Source of the DNA: Profundibacter amoris | GTDB taxonomy: Bacteria > Pseudomonadota > Alphaproteobacteria > Rhodobacterales > Rhodobacteraceae | DNA: 64,000 nt | Reading direction: 5' to 3' | Assembly: GCF_003544895.1 (NCBI RefSeq) | Contig: NZ_CP032125.1 | Location: forward strand, 3,238,001 to 3,302,000 | Part shown: positions 53,948-63,277 of the stretch, piece by piece | How the letters are laid out: the number at the start of each line of letters is the position of its first letter | How positions within the stretch are numbered: the first letter of the stretch is position 1 | Program-made: the position numbers and the translations under genes | The notes under the pieces: generated by a model | The model's database searches: none | What the model saw: only the letters and a program-made list of their open reading frames with translations | What the model was told of the DNA's origin: nothing

Positions 53948-55249
53948 ATGAAAGATTTGACACCACGGCGCGAGGATCTGGAACCGATCGAGATCGCCTC
54001 GCGCGATGAAATTGCCGCGTTGCAACTGGAGCGGATGAAATGGTCGCTTCGTCATGCCTATGACAATGTGCCGTTCTACCGCAAATCATTCGATGATGCC
54101 GGTGTGCATCCCGATGATCTGAAAACCCTGTCCGATCTGGCGAAATTTCCCTTCACCCTGAAACAGGATCTACGCGACAATTACCCCTTCGGCATGTTCG
54201 CCGTGCCGCGTGAACAGATCAACCGCTTGCACGCTTCAAGCGGCACCACCGGCCAGCCAACCGTTGTTGGCTACACCAAACGCGACATCGACACATGGGC
54301 AACCGTCGTTGCGCGCTCGCTTCGGGCCAGCGGCACGCGACCCGGTGATGTGGTGCATGTGTCCTATGGCTACGGGTTGTTCACCGGCGGGCTGGGCGCG
54401 CATTACGGCGCCGAGAAACTGGGTTGCACCGTGGTGCCCGTGTCCGGCGGCATGACCGAACGTCAAGTGAAACTGATCGAGGATTTCGGCGCCTCGACCA
54501 TCATGGTTACACCGTCATACATGCTGTCCATTCTGGACGAATATAACCGTCAGGGCCGCGACCCGCGAAAAAGTTCGCTGAATGTCGGCGTTTTCGGGGC
54601 CGAGCCATGGACCAATTCCATGCGCGAGGAAATCGAACAGGCGTTCGATATGCACGCCGTAGACATTTACGGACTGTCCGAGGTGATGGGGCCGGGTGTG
54701 GCCAATGAATGTGTGGAAACCAAAGACGGGCTGCACATCTGGGAGGATCATTTCTACCCCGAGATCATCAACCCCGACACCGGCGAAGTGGTCGAGGATG
54801 GCGAGCTGGGCGAGTTGGTGTTCACATCCCTTACCAAAGAGGGCTTTCCGATCATCCGCTACCGTACCCGCGACCTAACCCGCCTGCTGCCGGGCACCGC
54901 ACGGTCCATGCGCCGGATGGAGAAAATCACGGGGCGCACCGACGACATGATCATCCTGCGTGGCGTCAATATCTTCCCGACCCAGATCGAGGAACAGTTG
55001 ATGACCGTCACCGCCCTGTCGCCGCATTTCCAGATCGAACTGCTGCGCGAGGGGCGGATGGACCAGATGATTATCCATGTCGAAGCCGCCGAAGGGGCCA
55101 GCGATCCTGATGCCGCCTGTGCCGAATTGCAGAAAAAGATCAAACGCAACGTCGGGGTATCCACACGGGTCACACTGGCCGAAATCGGCGGGGTGGCCCG
55201 CAGTCAGGGCAAGGCGGTGCGCACAATCGACAACCGGCCCAAAGGATAA
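53948..55249 (+). CDS. paaK: Phenylacetate-CoA ligase
   Basis: A 433-residue adenylate-forming enzyme. The P-loop is HASSGTTGQPTVVGYT, followed by VSYGYGLFTGGLGAHYGAE, YGLSEVMGPGVANEC and the C-terminal RTDDMIILRGVNIFPTQIEEQL. It activates phenylacetate to phenylacetyl-CoA, the effector and entry point of the pathway. CAGGGAG precedes the ATG. The following paaR gene begins three bases after its stop. Confidence 0.95.
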   Translation: MKDLTPRREDLEPIEIASRDEIAALQLERMKWSLRHAYDNVPFYRKSFDDAGVHPDDLKTLSDLAKFPFTLKQDLRDNYPFGMFAVPREQINRLHASSGTTGQPTVVGYTKRDIDTWATVVARSLRASGTRPGDVVHVSYGYGLFTGGLGAHYGAEKLGCTVVPVSGGMTERQVKLIEDFGASTIMVTPSYMLSILDEYNRQGRDPRKSSLNVGVFGAEPWTNSMREEIEQAFDMHAVDIYGLSEVMGPGVANECVETKDGLHIWEDHFYPEIINPDTGEVVEDGELGELVFTSLTKEGFPIIRYRTRDLTRLLPGTARSMRRMEKITGRTDDMIILRGVNIFPTQIEEQLMTVTALSPHFQIELLREGRMDQMIIHVEAAEGASDPDAACAELQKKIKRNVGVSTRVTLAEIGGVARSQGKAVRTIDNRPKG

Positions 55250-55252
55250 GCG

Positions 55253-55840
55253 ATGCCACGCGGAATAGCACACGACCACAGCGAAAAACGGGCCGCCATC
55301 CGCAAAGGGGCGGCGGCCTATTTCGCCGCACATGGCTATGATCGGGCGTCAATGACCGGGGCGGCGAAACACTGCGGCGTATCCAAAGCGCTGATCTATC
55401 ACTACTATGACAGCAAAGAAGCGCTGTTGTTCGACATCCTGAACAGTCACCTGACCACGCTGGTGGAAACGGTCAAGGCGGTGGAAACAGGGCCGGAATA
55501 CCTGCGCCGCCTGATCCACGCCATTTTGCAGAACTACCGCAACGCCGATGCCGAGCATAAATTACAAGGCGACGCGCTGGATACCCTGCCCGACCCCTTG
55601 CGCAAACCGTTGCTGGGCCTCCAGCGGCGGCTGGTTGATATCATGGGCAAGGCGCTGCAACAGGCCTCGCCGGGTACTCTGACCAACTCAACCCGCCTGC
55701 GCCCCGTCACGATGACGGTATTCGGTATGCTGAACTGGTTCTACATGTGGCACCGCCCGGGCAAGGGGCTTAGCCGCGAGGAATATGCCGATCTGGTCAC
55801 GGATATGGTGTTGAACGGGGTTAAGGGGCTGTCGGATTAA
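55253..55840 (+). CDS. paaR: TetR/AcrR-family regulator of the paa cluster
   Basis: A 195-residue TetR protein. The helix-turn-helix is AAYFAAHGYDRASMTGAAKHCGVSKALIYHYYDSKEALLFDIL. The C-terminal ligand domain is helical. It ends the paaIJK unit, and a TetR-type palindrome lies ahead of paaI, so autoregulatory control of the cluster is likely. Naming as PaaR is by context. Its stop meets that of the convergent I78 gene. Confidence 0.85.
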   Translation: MPRGIAHDHSEKRAAIRKGAAAYFAAHGYDRASMTGAAKHCGVSKALIYHYYDSKEALLFDILNSHLTTLVETVKAVETGPEYLRRLIHAILQNYRNADAEHKLQGDALDTLPDPLRKPLLGLQRRLVDIMGKALQQASPGTLTNSTRLRPVTMTVFGMLNWFYMWHRPGKGLSREEYADLVTDMVLNGVKGLSD

Positions 55841-56115
55841 CCACACCAGACGCGGATGATGATGCCCTTGTTGTCCAGATCCAGATTCATGCGTTTCGGG
55901 TTGTATTCCTGCGTTATCAGCATACCGGGCCGGATCACCCGCATGGGTCCGGGGAATGTCATAGCTGCCAGAACGTCAACAGATTGCCCGACCAGATTGC
56001 TGTCGGGGCCGCCCCCGCAGGCCGTTGTGTCTTCGGTAGGTTGATCAATTGGCGGATCGGGCGGGATTTCTGTGCAGGCGGCAAGACCGACAAAAGTAAG
56101 AATGACAAAACGCAT
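55837..56115 (-). CDS. I78-family peptidase-inhibitor-like lipoprotein
   Basis: A 92-residue protein with a lipoprotein signal (MRFVILTFVGLAAC) and a C-terminal I78/elastase-inhibitor-like domain: LVGQSVDVLAAMTFPGPMRVIRPGMLITQEYNPKRMNLDLD-type sequence ending IIIRVWCG. Family members inhibit serine proteases or are of unknown role. The ATG at 56115 is preceded by GGAGG at seven bases; a longer frame upstream is unsupported. Confidence 0.85.
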   Translation of the reverse strand: MRFVILTFVGLAACTEIPPDPPIDQPTEDTTACGGGPDSNLVGQSVDVLAAMTFPGPMRVIRPGMLITQEYNPKRMNLDLDNKGIIIRVWCG

Positions 56116-56210
56116 ATAGGAACCTCCGGAAAACAATAATGTGCTGATAATGCAAGCGTGCAGGTGCGTTATGCAATAGCACGTATAAATACGTCCTGAA
56201 ACCGGCGAAA

Positions 56211-56444
56211 TTACCCGTCGGCCTCGTCCAGCAGGCGGCGGACCCAGCGGGCGGCAAGCCATGTGACAGGGATGGCCAGCGGCAGACTGATCAGCACCGA
56301 CATGGCGGGCGACAGGGCCGGCAGGCCGATCCGTTGCCATGCCAGCGACAGCATGAACAGGTTGACCGCCACCGCAGCCATCACGAACACATACAGGTAC
56401 AGGCCCAGTTTCAGCAGCGAGGGTTGCGCAGGTTTTTCGCTCAT
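56211..56444 (-). CDS. Small two-helix membrane protein at the end of the nir operon
   Basis: A 77-residue protein from the ATG at 56444 (MSEKPAQPSLLKLG); the ATG at 56456 would add four residues. Two hydrophobic segments are visible (LYLYVFVMAAVAVNLFMLSLAW and MSVLISLPLAIPVTWLAARWV). Its start is one base from the stop of the chelatase-like gene, so it is the last gene of the heme d1 operon. I do not recognise a family; a structural or anchoring role is possible. Confidence 0.7.
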   Translation of the reverse strand: MSEKPAQPSLLKLGLYLYVFVMAAVAVNLFMLSLAWQRIGLPALSPAMSVLISLPLAIPVTWLAARWVRRLLDEADG

Positions 56445-56445
56445 C

Positions 56446-57165
56446 TCAGGCGGCATCCTTCTGGCGGTGGTTCTGGCGCAGGGATTGCGCGATCAGGTCG
56501 GGGATTTGCGGGGCAAGGCCCAGCGGTCCCAGAGCGATACCTTCAAATCCGGCGCTGACAAGGGCAGCGGGTATATCCTGACGCACATGGTGGCCATTGG
56601 CGGCAAAGAACGGCAGGCACAGGGTGCGGGGGCCAAGGTTCTTGGCCACTTTGGCCAGCAAGGGCGTTTCCTCGACAAAGCCAAGGCGGATGTCGGCGAA
56701 ATGCGTAACCTTGCCTAGAACAGCGGCAAAGTGGCGGGCGGCGCGGGCAGGGTTGGGGCTGTGCTGCCCGCCGTGGGCGGCAATCAGCAGGCGGGTTTCG
56801 CGGGCGTTCCAGTCCAGATCATGCAGCCGGTCGGTCAGGATATCGGCCGCCAGAAGTGGCAGGTTTTTATCCAGTCCCAGCGGCGGCAGGACAGATCGCC
56901 CGTGCTGCAACAAACGGTCCGGCAGGGCGGTGCCGGTGAACCAGCCATCGGCCATGAACAGAGGATAAATCGCGGCAGTCGGGTGTTGTTCCAAGGCCTG
57001 CTCCAACGCACCCCTGGCCGCCATCGTGGCACTGGTGATGGTCCAGCGGGGCAGGTGCTGTGCCACCCGCCCGGCCACGTCGCGCAATGCCTGTTCGGCA
57101 GGTGCGGGATCGGACGGCTGCCCGTGTGCAACGATGATCGCCGCCGGTTTAGTGGCTGGTGCCAT
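56446..57165 (-). CDS. CbiX/SirB-like sirohydrochlorin chelatase
   Basis: A 239-residue protein with the two-lobed CbiX pattern: AIIVAHGQPSDPAPAEQAL and IYPLFMADGWFTG in the first lobe, LLIAAHGGQHSPNPARAA and LCLPFFAANGHHVRQDIPAALV in the second. The His residues in HGQ, HGG and NGHH are the expected metal-contact positions. In the heme d1 context it likely inserts iron into sirohydrochlorin to give siroheme, the substrate of NirDLGH. It overlaps nirN by 17 bases; an ATG at 57192 with GGGGA upstream is an alternative start. Confidence 0.8.
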   Translation of the reverse strand: MAPATKPAAIIVAHGQPSDPAPAEQALRDVAGRVAQHLPRWTITSATMAARGALEQALEQHPTAAIYPLFMADGWFTGTALPDRLLQHGRSVLPPLGLDKNLPLLAADILTDRLHDLDWNARETRLLIAAHGGQHSPNPARAARHFAAVLGKVTHFADIRLGFVEETPLLAKVAKNLGPRTLCLPFFAANGHHVRQDIPAALVSAGFEGIALGPLGLAPQIPDLIAQSLRQNHRQKDAA

Positions 57166-58702
57166 CCGAAAAGCTGATTTTGTTCCAGACATTGTATTTC
57201 CCCGAAGGTTTGCGCATCGGCAGGCGTTTGACTTCCTGCAAGGTGGCGGCATCGTAAACGATCACCGCGCCGTCGTCTTCCCAGATCGACACCAGCGCGT
57301 ATTTGCCATCCTTTGTGAACTCTACATGCGCCACGGTTTTGCCCGGTGCAGGGTTCAGGGTTTTGATGATCTCCAGCGTCTGCTTGTCGATCACATGGAT
57401 TTCATCCTTGTGCGGGCCAAAGAACACATCGGCCCAGACATAAGGCGAATTTTCATGGCTGCGCATGAAAAAACCGGGGCCATCGGTTTTGATGGTTTTG
57501 ACCAGTTTCCATGTCTGCATGTCGATCACCGAAATAGCGGCGTCTTTCAGGTGTGGCGTGGCCATCACGCGGCGACCGTCACGCATCCAGGAAATACCCG
57601 ACCCCAGATGCGGCATTCCGCCCAGCGGCAGGGTGGCGATTTCGCGTCCGACGGTCATGTTGACCACCACGCCCTTTTCACTGGCCCGCGCCGCACCGAT
57701 CAGAAAGCGGTAATCGGGGCTGAAGAAGAAGTCGTCCAGCGGTTCATTCAGCATGATCCGTTTGCGGGCAAACAGCCCCTTTGAGGAGGGCAGCGCCTCG
57801 ATCATGCCTTTTTCGTGGGAATGGACATAGCCCTCGTAAACCGGGGCTGCGTTCGGGTCGGTCGCCACCTGCCAGATTTCCGGCGTGTCTTTCAGTGCCA
57901 GAACAAAGGCGTCATGTCTGGGGTCCTGATAAACGGCGGACACGCGCGACGGGGTGCCGTCACGGCCCACAACGTCCATCACCTTTTCCACTGTCAGATT
58001 ATCGGTGGACAGGATGGTCAGCGTCATCGGCAGGTAGTTGGCCACGGCAAGGTGCTTGCCGTCCTTGGACATGGCGATATTGCGGCTGTTCACACCGGCC
58101 CGCACGCGTCCCACTTCGTGCAGCGCCCAGATATCGTATTTCTGCACCCAGCCATCGCGGGACATGATGAACACATAGCGGCCATCGGGGCTGAATTTCG
58201 GCCCGCCATGCACGGCAAAGGGGGTGGGGAAGCGGTCCAGAACCTCGAAGGTGTCACCATCCAGCACGCTGACATGGTGGTCGCCGGTTTCCACCACCAG
58301 CGTGATGTTCATCGGGTCGGAAGACCATTGCGGCGCATCCACGGGGGTATAATCATCGCGCATTTCGCGGCTGGCAGTGATGTCATCCGGTCCCCAGTCG
58401 GGCACCTCGGCCAGCGGGGTTTTCAGGTACTCGGCAATGGCGGCGATTTCTTCTGCGCCAAGCACATCGCTATAGCCTTGCATCTGGGTGGCAACACGCC
58501 CGTTGCTGATAACATCCACCAGTTTTGGGCCATACATCCGGTGCAGGGTTTGCGGGATCAGCGCCGGACCTGTACCCCCAAGGCGGGTTTCGGCGTGGCA
58601 GGCGGCACAGTGTTCATTGTAAAGCGCCACCGCATCGGGTGCGGCAAGGGCCGCATGGGCGGCAAACAGCAGGCTACTGGCTAAAATCATGCGCCGGATC
58701 AT
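57149..58702 (-). CDS. nirN: NirN, cytochrome with heme d1 domain
   Basis: A 517-residue periplasmic protein. A signal peptide ([16 protein letters not shown]) precedes a cytochrome c domain with [23 protein letters not shown], then a large beta-propeller like that of cd1 nitrite reductase ([41 protein letters not shown]). NirN performs the last dehydrogenation in heme d1 synthesis and binds the cofactor. GGGGGAA precedes the ATG at 58702. It overlaps nirJ by 29 bases. NirS is less likely given position and the lack of a nearby nirS-type context. Confidence 0.9.
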   Translation of the reverse strand: MIRRMILASSLLFAAHAALAAPDAVALYNEHCAACHAETRLGGTGPALIPQTLHRMYGPKLVDVISNGRVATQMQGYSDVLGAEEIAAIAEYLKTPLAEVPDWGPDDITASREMRDDYTPVDAPQWSSDPMNITLVVETGDHHVSVLDGDTFEVLDRFPTPFAVHGGPKFSPDGRYVFIMSRDGWVQKYDIWALHEVGRVRAGVNSRNIAMSKDGKHLAVANYLPMTLTILSTDNLTVEKVMDVVGRDGTPSRVSAVYQDPRHDAFVLALKDTPEIWQVATDPNAAPVYEGYVHSHEKGMIEALPSSKGLFARKRIMLNEPLDDFFFSPDYRFLIGAARASEKGVVVNMTVGREIATLPLGGMPHLGSGISWMRDGRRVMATPHLKDAAISVIDMQTWKLVKTIKTDGPGFFMRSHENSPYVWADVFFGPHKDEIHVIDKQTLEIIKTLNPAPGKTVAHVEFTKDGKYALVSIWEDDGAVIVYDAATLQEVKRLPMRKPSGKYNVWNKISFSDGTSH

Positions 58703-59897
58703 GGCTTTTCCCCCGAAATGTTGTGACAGTCACGCGGTCGGCATCGGTCCCCGCAACGCCGATTTCTTTGGCCCCCAGATAACAGGCCGGATCTTCAGCC
58801 CATGGATCGCCGGTCAGTTGCAGCGCACGGATACGGGTGTTGCCGCCGCACACATCCTTATAGGCACAGGCCCCGCAACGCCCCTTTAACGGGCGCGGGC
58901 GCTGGCGCAGGGTGGCGAGCATCCTGTCACTGCCTTGCCACAGTTGCGAAAAGGGCACATCCTTGACGCTGCCCACGGTGTAATCGGACCAATAGGTATC
59001 GGGGTGCACATCGCCCTGCGTGTCGATATTGGCCACGCCAACGCCCGAGGAATTGCCGCCCCATGCCTCAAGGTGCGACCGCAAATGCGCCACCTGATCG
59101 GCGCTGAACCGTTCCTCGGCCCAGCGCAGGAAATAGACCGCATCGGCATCGTTGTTGCCGGTGACAATATCCAGCGGCACCCCGCCGTTTACCCCGTTCC
59201 AGGCGCGATCAATCAGCATGTCCATCGCTGCGCGGGTGCGTTTATGGGCGGTGTCCTCGCCACGGTTTTTGTCACCACGCCCTGCGTAAACCAGATGGGA
59301 GAGGTAGAATTTATCCACTCCCTCGTCCTCGCAAAGCTGCAATAGCTGGGGAAGTTGTTCAGCGTTATCCTCGGTGATGGTGAACCGCAAACCCACCTTG
59401 ATGCCGCGTTTCTTGCATTCGCGCACGCCGGTCAGCGCCTGATCGAACGCCCCGTCCTGCCCGCGAAACCAGTCATTGGTTTTGCCGATGCCGTCGATCG
59501 AGATGCCGACATAATCAAAGCCGATCTCGGCCACTTTGTCCGCCGTTGCCCCGACAATCCGCGTGCCATTGGTGGACAGCGCCAGATAACGGACCAGTTG
59601 CCGCGCGCGTTTGGCCAGATCAAACAGATCACCACGAAGCAGCGGCTCGCCGCCCGACAGGATCAGCGCAGGCAGGCCCATACCGCCCAGATCTTCCAGC
59701 ACATCGCGGGCTTGCTCGGGGGACAGTTCGCCGGGGAAATCCACATCGGCAGACACGGTGTAACAGTGGCGGCATTTCAGATTGCAGCGGCGCGTCAGGT
59801 TCCAGATTACCACGGGTTTGACAGCACCTGTGCCGCGACGGCTGCGCACGGGCGTCGGATCAACCAACTCGCGCATATATTGGGACAGTCGGAACAT
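58674..59897 (-). CDS. nirJ: Radical SAM protein NirJ, heme d1 synthesis
   Basis: A 407-residue radical SAM enzyme. The 4Fe-4S/SAM motif is [15 protein letters not shown], followed by [21 protein letters not shown]; the C-terminal SPASM-like region has [18 protein letters not shown] and DPACYLG with further cysteines. NirJ removes propionate side chains of didecarboxysiroheme and installs oxo groups. It lies between nirH and nirN in the operon. Confidence 0.94.
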   Translation of the reverse strand: MFRLSQYMRELVDPTPVRSRRGTGAVKPVVIWNLTRRCNLKCRHCYTVSADVDFPGELSPEQARDVLEDLGGMGLPALILSGGEPLLRGDLFDLAKRARQLVRYLALSTNGTRIVGATADKVAEIGFDYVGISIDGIGKTNDWFRGQDGAFDQALTGVRECKKRGIKVGLRFTITEDNAEQLPQLLQLCEDEGVDKFYLSHLVYAGRGDKNRGEDTAHKRTRAAMDMLIDRAWNGVNGGVPLDIVTGNNDADAVYFLRWAEERFSADQVAHLRSHLEAWGGNSSGVGVANIDTQGDVHPDTYWSDYTVGSVKDVPFSQLWQGSDRMLATLRQRPRPLKGRCGACAYKDVCGGNTRIRALQLTGDPWAEDPACYLGAKEIGVAGTDADRVTVTTFRGKSHDPAHDFSQ

Positions 59898-59900
59898 CGT

Positions 59901-60383
59901 CTAACCTTTCCCCAGCCGCAGGCCGGTTTTCTTTAGAATTCGGGTGGAATAGAGAATGTCATCGCTACGCAAAGCATCCCCCAGCAAGGCGCGGATTTCG
60001 GCGCGTTTGGTGGCGACCTCGTCACGGGTTTTGCCATGCACCATCGCAAACAGGTTATAGGGCCAGTCGGGCAGCGCGCGGGGGCGCAGGTAGCAATGGC
60101 TGACAAAATCCAGCGTGCCGATTTGCGCACCAAGGTTCAGCGCCACAGCGTCTTCAACATCCCAGACCGTCATGCCGTTGGCCACCATGCCCAGCGCGTA
60201 ATGGTTCGGGGCGACGGCGATGCGGCGGATCACGCCACTGTCCTGCATGGCTTGTAGTCGTTGCATCACCTCGGATTCGTCCAGCCCCAGACCCGCCGCA
60301 ATTGCGGCATAGGGTTCTGGCACCAGCGGCAGGCCGGATTGGGTCGCTTCGATCAGCCGGCGGTCTGTGGTGTCAATGCTCAT
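59901..60383 (-). CDS. nirH: Siroheme decarboxylase subunit NirH
   Basis: A 160-residue AsnC/Lrp-like protein. It begins TDRRLIEATQSGLPLVPEPYAAIAAGLGL and has PNHYALGMVANGMTVWDV and RPRALPDWPYNLFAMVHGKTRDEV, matching NirH. With NirD/L/G it removes two carboxyl groups from siroheme to give didecarboxysiroheme; it is not a DNA-binding regulator in this context. It overlaps nirG (ATGA). Confidence 0.93.
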   Translation of the reverse strand: MSIDTTDRRLIEATQSGLPLVPEPYAAIAAGLGLDESEVMQRLQAMQDSGVIRRIAVAPNHYALGMVANGMTVWDVEDAVALNLGAQIGTLDFVSHCYLRPRALPDWPYNLFAMVHGKTRDEVATKRAEIRALLGDALRSDDILYSTRILKKTGLRLGKG

Positions 60384-60832
60384 GCCGCCACCCGAAAGCC
60401 GATGAAGAATTCATGCTCTTTGGGAAATTGCAGAACGGTCAGGCCGGTCTCTGCCTCGATCCGCTTTGCCACCTCGCCAATCCCCGCCTCGGTTTCGGTG
60501 GCCAGCACGAACCACATGTTCAGGGCATGGTCGCGCTCGTAATTATGTGCAACCTCGGGGTGGGCGTTGACCAGATCGGCCACGCGGTCAAAATCACCTT
60601 CCGGCACCTGCATGGCGCACAGGCAGAATGCCCCGCCCATCGCGGCGGCGTCATAGAAGGGGCCGAAACGGGTGATCAGGCGGGTTTCTTTCAGGCGGGC
60701 AAGGCGGGTGATCAGGACATCTTCCTCCAGCCCCAGTTCGGCAGCCACATCGGCAAAGGGGTGCGGGGTGATCGGGAACCCCTCTTGCAGCCGGTTCAGG
60801 ATGCGGCGGTCGGTATCGTCCAAAGCAGTCAT
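60380..60832 (-). CDS. nirG: Siroheme decarboxylase subunit NirG
   Basis: A 150-residue AsnC/Lrp-like protein from the ATG at 60832, which overlaps the nirDL stop (ATGA). It begins TALDDTDRRILNRLQEGFPITPHPFADVAAELGL and contains TRFGPFYDAAAMGGAFCLCAMQVP and NYERDHALNMWFVLATE, which fit NirG/NirD. It acts with NirDL and NirH in siroheme decarboxylation. The longer frame to 61039 lies inside nirDL and is rejected. Confidence 0.92.
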   Translation of the reverse strand: MTALDDTDRRILNRLQEGFPITPHPFADVAAELGLEEDVLITRLARLKETRLITRFGPFYDAAAMGGAFCLCAMQVPEGDFDRVADLVNAHPEVAHNYERDHALNMWFVLATETEAGIGEVAKRIEAETGLTVLQFPKEHEFFIGFRVAA

Positions 60833-61821
60833 TGTGCGGCCTTTCTGCTGTGGGCGATCATCGCGCCGGTTTGCTTGAAACAATGGGTGGAAAACAGAAC
60901 CTCGTGTTTCACCCCCTGCAATTCCGGCAATTCGGTGGCGCGGGTCAGGGTGTCCATGGCCTCGTGCCGGCTGCGGGCGTGGATCATGCAATAAAGCGTA
61001 TAGGGCCAGACATCGGGCACGGTCTGACGCTGGTAACACAGCGTCACGCCGGGCAGGGCGGCCAATGCCTCGCCCGCCGGAATGATCCGGTCCACCGGCA
61101 CCTGCCAGACCACCATCGCGTTTGAACGCCAGCCCAGCGCGCGGTGCCGCAGGATTACACCGACGCGGGTCAGGTAACCAGCATCCGACAGGCGGCGGAT
61201 ACGGTTCAGCACCACGGTTTCGGACAGGCCCAGATCATCGGCCAGCATCGCGAAAGGATGCGAAACCAGCAACAGGCCCTGCGTTAGTGCCTGCATGATC
61301 AGCCGGTCTGTGCCGTCCAGCGACAGGGTTTTGCGCAGGCCCCCGTCTGGTTTATGCGCCTTGGGGTTTTCCAGACTGAACCCCAGATCAATGTTGAACG
61401 CCCTTAGTAACGGGAAGCCAAGCACCGGCAGACCGCTGGCATTTTCGATCCGCTCCAGCGACGCCTGTAGCGCCGCATCATCCGGCGCGGTGGCGACGAA
61501 CCACAGGTTCAGCCGGTGTTCCCGCAGATAGGAATGGTTCACGCCCTCTTCCGCACCGACAATCGCGGCCACTTCGTCCAGCCGTTTTTCCGGCACGGCA
61601 ATGGCGGCTAGCGTGCTGGCGGCAATGGTGTTGGGGCGGATGGTGGCGCCAATGCGGCTGATCGCGCCGGCCGCTTTCAACCGGTCAAGGCGGGTGATCA
61701 CCTGATCCTCGTTAAGACCAAGCACCTGCCCGATGCTGGCAAACGGGCGGGACACCAGCGGGAAATCCCTTTGCCATTCATCGAGCAGGCGTTGGTCAAC
61801 CGGATCGGGTGTGTGAGCCAT
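60829..61821 (-). CDS. nirDL: Fused siroheme decarboxylase subunits NirD-NirL
   Basis: A 330-residue protein with two AsnC/Lrp-type modules in tandem. Module 1 (about 1-155) starts DQRLLDEWQRDFPLVSRPFASIGQVLGL and has LREHRLNLWFVATAP; module 2 (about 170-325) starts TDRLIMQALTQGLLLVSHPFAMLADDLGL and has LRHRALGWRSNAMVVWQVP and VWPYTLYCMIHARSR. This corresponds to NirD and NirL encoded separately elsewhere. A fused nirDL is known from some denitrifiers. It begins two bases after nirF. Confidence 0.93.
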   Translation of the reverse strand: MAHTPDPVDQRLLDEWQRDFPLVSRPFASIGQVLGLNEDQVITRLDRLKAAGAISRIGATIRPNTIAASTLAAIAVPEKRLDEVAAIVGAEEGVNHSYLREHRLNLWFVATAPDDAALQASLERIENASGLPVLGFPLLRAFNIDLGFSLENPKAHKPDGGLRKTLSLDGTDRLIMQALTQGLLLVSHPFAMLADDLGLSETVVLNRIRRLSDAGYLTRVGVILRHRALGWRSNAMVVWQVPVDRIIPAGEALAALPGVTLCYQRQTVPDVWPYTLYCMIHARSRHEAMDTLTRATELPELQGVKHEVLFSTHCFKQTGAMIAHSRKAAQ

Positions 61822-61823
61822 AT

Positions 61824-62972
61824 CTATAGCCCCGTCCGGTGCGCGCGTGCGGTGAAAAAGATGCCCGAGGGGCTTTGCGCCTTTATCTCGCCAATCTGTT
61901 CATAGGTGCGGGTGTTGTATATTTTCACCCTGTTTTCGTCCCGCACCGAAATCCACACCTCGTTGCCGCGCGGGGCGAATTCCATATGCAGGGTGGCGGG
62001 GCCGGTGGCGATTTCCTTCACCACCTTGCCGGTCAGCGTGTCGATCACCTGCACGCGGTCATTCAATGGATGGGCGAAATTCACCCAGACATAGCGCCCG
62101 TCGGGCCGTGCCACGGCGAACACCGGCTGGCCATAGGTCTGGGTGCGCCCGACTTCTTTCAGGCTGCGGCTGTCAACCCACAGCACCTCGTGATGGCCCA
62201 CGGCAGGCAGAACGAAACGGTCACCGGCCAGCGCCCAGCCCTCAAGGTGGGGCATCTTGTAAACCGGCAGTTTGGCTTCGCCCTTGCCGTAATGGGGCAG
62301 GATATGTTGCGGGACGGGCGGGTCTTGCCACAGGTCAATCGCGGTCATGCCGTCCTGACCAAACAGGCCGGTGATATAGGTGCGCCCGTCCGGTGTGACC
62401 AGCCCGTCATAGGGATTCTTGCCGATGCCGGTCAGCTTGGTCAGCTTCAGTTCATGCGACAGATCGGCAATCCATGTTTCACCGCTGTCCCACATGGTGA
62501 ACACAAAGCGTCGGCCCGGAATATCGACCAGCCCGATGGTTTTCGCCCCTGTCGGAATATCGGCCACCAGTTCCAGCGTATCGGCATCAAACACCCGCAC
62601 GCCGCCGGGTTCATAGTTGGACACCGCCACCAGCGTGCCGTCATCCGAAATCGCCCCGCCGATGGAATTGCCCGACTGGATCACGCGGTTAACGATGCTT
62701 TGCGTCAAAATATCGACCTTTGTCAGCCCGCCGTCACGGCCAAAGACATAGGCGAACCGTTCATCTGGCGAATAGACAAGGCTGGCGTGACTCAGATCGC
62801 CCAGCCCTTCGATCCGGCCAATCGCGGCGTGTTCAGACCGGTCGATCACCACAAGCGACCCCGTCGCACGCTCCACGATCAGCCCCAGATCGCCGGTGGC
62901 TTTGTAGACCGTTTCTGCAAAGACAGGCAGGGCGACAAGCAGGGTGATCAGCAGGGCAAACAGACGTTTCAT
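61824..62972 (-). CDS. nirF: NirF, heme d1 biosynthesis beta-propeller protein
   Basis: A 382-residue protein with a signal peptide (MKRLFALLITLLVALPVFA), then ATGDLGLIVERATGSLVVIDRS, the NirF signature, and an eight-bladed propeller similar to the d1 domain (YSPDERFAYVFGRDGGL, HLEGWALAGDRFVLPAVGHHEV). It has no CXXCH motif, which separates it from NirN and NirS. It acts on a late heme d1 precursor in the periplasm. The ATG at 62972 overlaps the nirC stop (ATGA). Confidence 0.93.
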   Translation of the reverse strand: MKRLFALLITLLVALPVFAETVYKATGDLGLIVERATGSLVVIDRSEHAAIGRIEGLGDLSHASLVYSPDERFAYVFGRDGGLTKVDILTQSIVNRVIQSGNSIGGAISDDGTLVAVSNYEPGGVRVFDADTLELVADIPTGAKTIGLVDIPGRRFVFTMWDSGETWIADLSHELKLTKLTGIGKNPYDGLVTPDGRTYITGLFGQDGMTAIDLWQDPPVPQHILPHYGKGEAKLPVYKMPHLEGWALAGDRFVLPAVGHHEVLWVDSRSLKEVGRTQTYGQPVFAVARPDGRYVWVNFAHPLNDRVQVIDTLTGKVVKEIATGPATLHMEFAPRGNEVWISVRDENRVKIYNTRTYEQIGEIKAQSPSGIFFTARAHRTGL

Positions 62973-63277
62973 TCTTCGGTGTCCTCCAACAGGTATTGGG
63001 CAATCCAGTTGATATCCTGATCGGTCAGCAAAGGCCCCCATGGCGGCATGGCTGTATCGGGGATGCCGTCCTTGATGATCTGCGCCAGCCCTTCGGCATC
63101 ACGCCCTTCCAGCGTTTGCGCACGGATGTCGGGGCCAAGCCCGCCCTTGCGGGTCATGCCGTGGCAGGCGCCGCAATCCTGTTCGACCAGATGGCGCAAT
63201 TCGGCCGCGCGGGGGGCGGATACCTCGCCTGCGCTGGCGGTTGTGGCCAGTATCAAAAACAGCAGCAGGCTACGCAT
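62969..63277 (-). CDS. nirC: NirC, periplasmic c-type cytochrome
   Basis: A 102-residue monohaem cytochrome: signal peptide MRSLLLFLILATTASA, haem motif DCGACHGMTRKGGLGPDI and the axial Met in PDTAMPPWGPLLTDQDINWI. NirC donates electrons to nitrite reductase or takes part in its maturation. I start at the ATG at 63277, which overlaps the nirE stop by eight bases; a longer frame reaching 63436 lies within nirE. Confidence 0.93.
   Translation of the reverse strand: MRSLLLFLILATTASAGEVSAPRAAELRHLVEQDCGACHGMTRKGGLGPDIRAQTLEGRDAEGLAQIIKDGIPDTAMPPWGPLLTDQDINWIAQYLLEDTEE

Noticed and set aside
61839-63020. A plus-strand open frame of 393 codons
   Set aside because: It is antisense to nirF, which has a signal peptide and NirF signature. 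The composition (many His, Gln and Arg) is that of a shadow frame.
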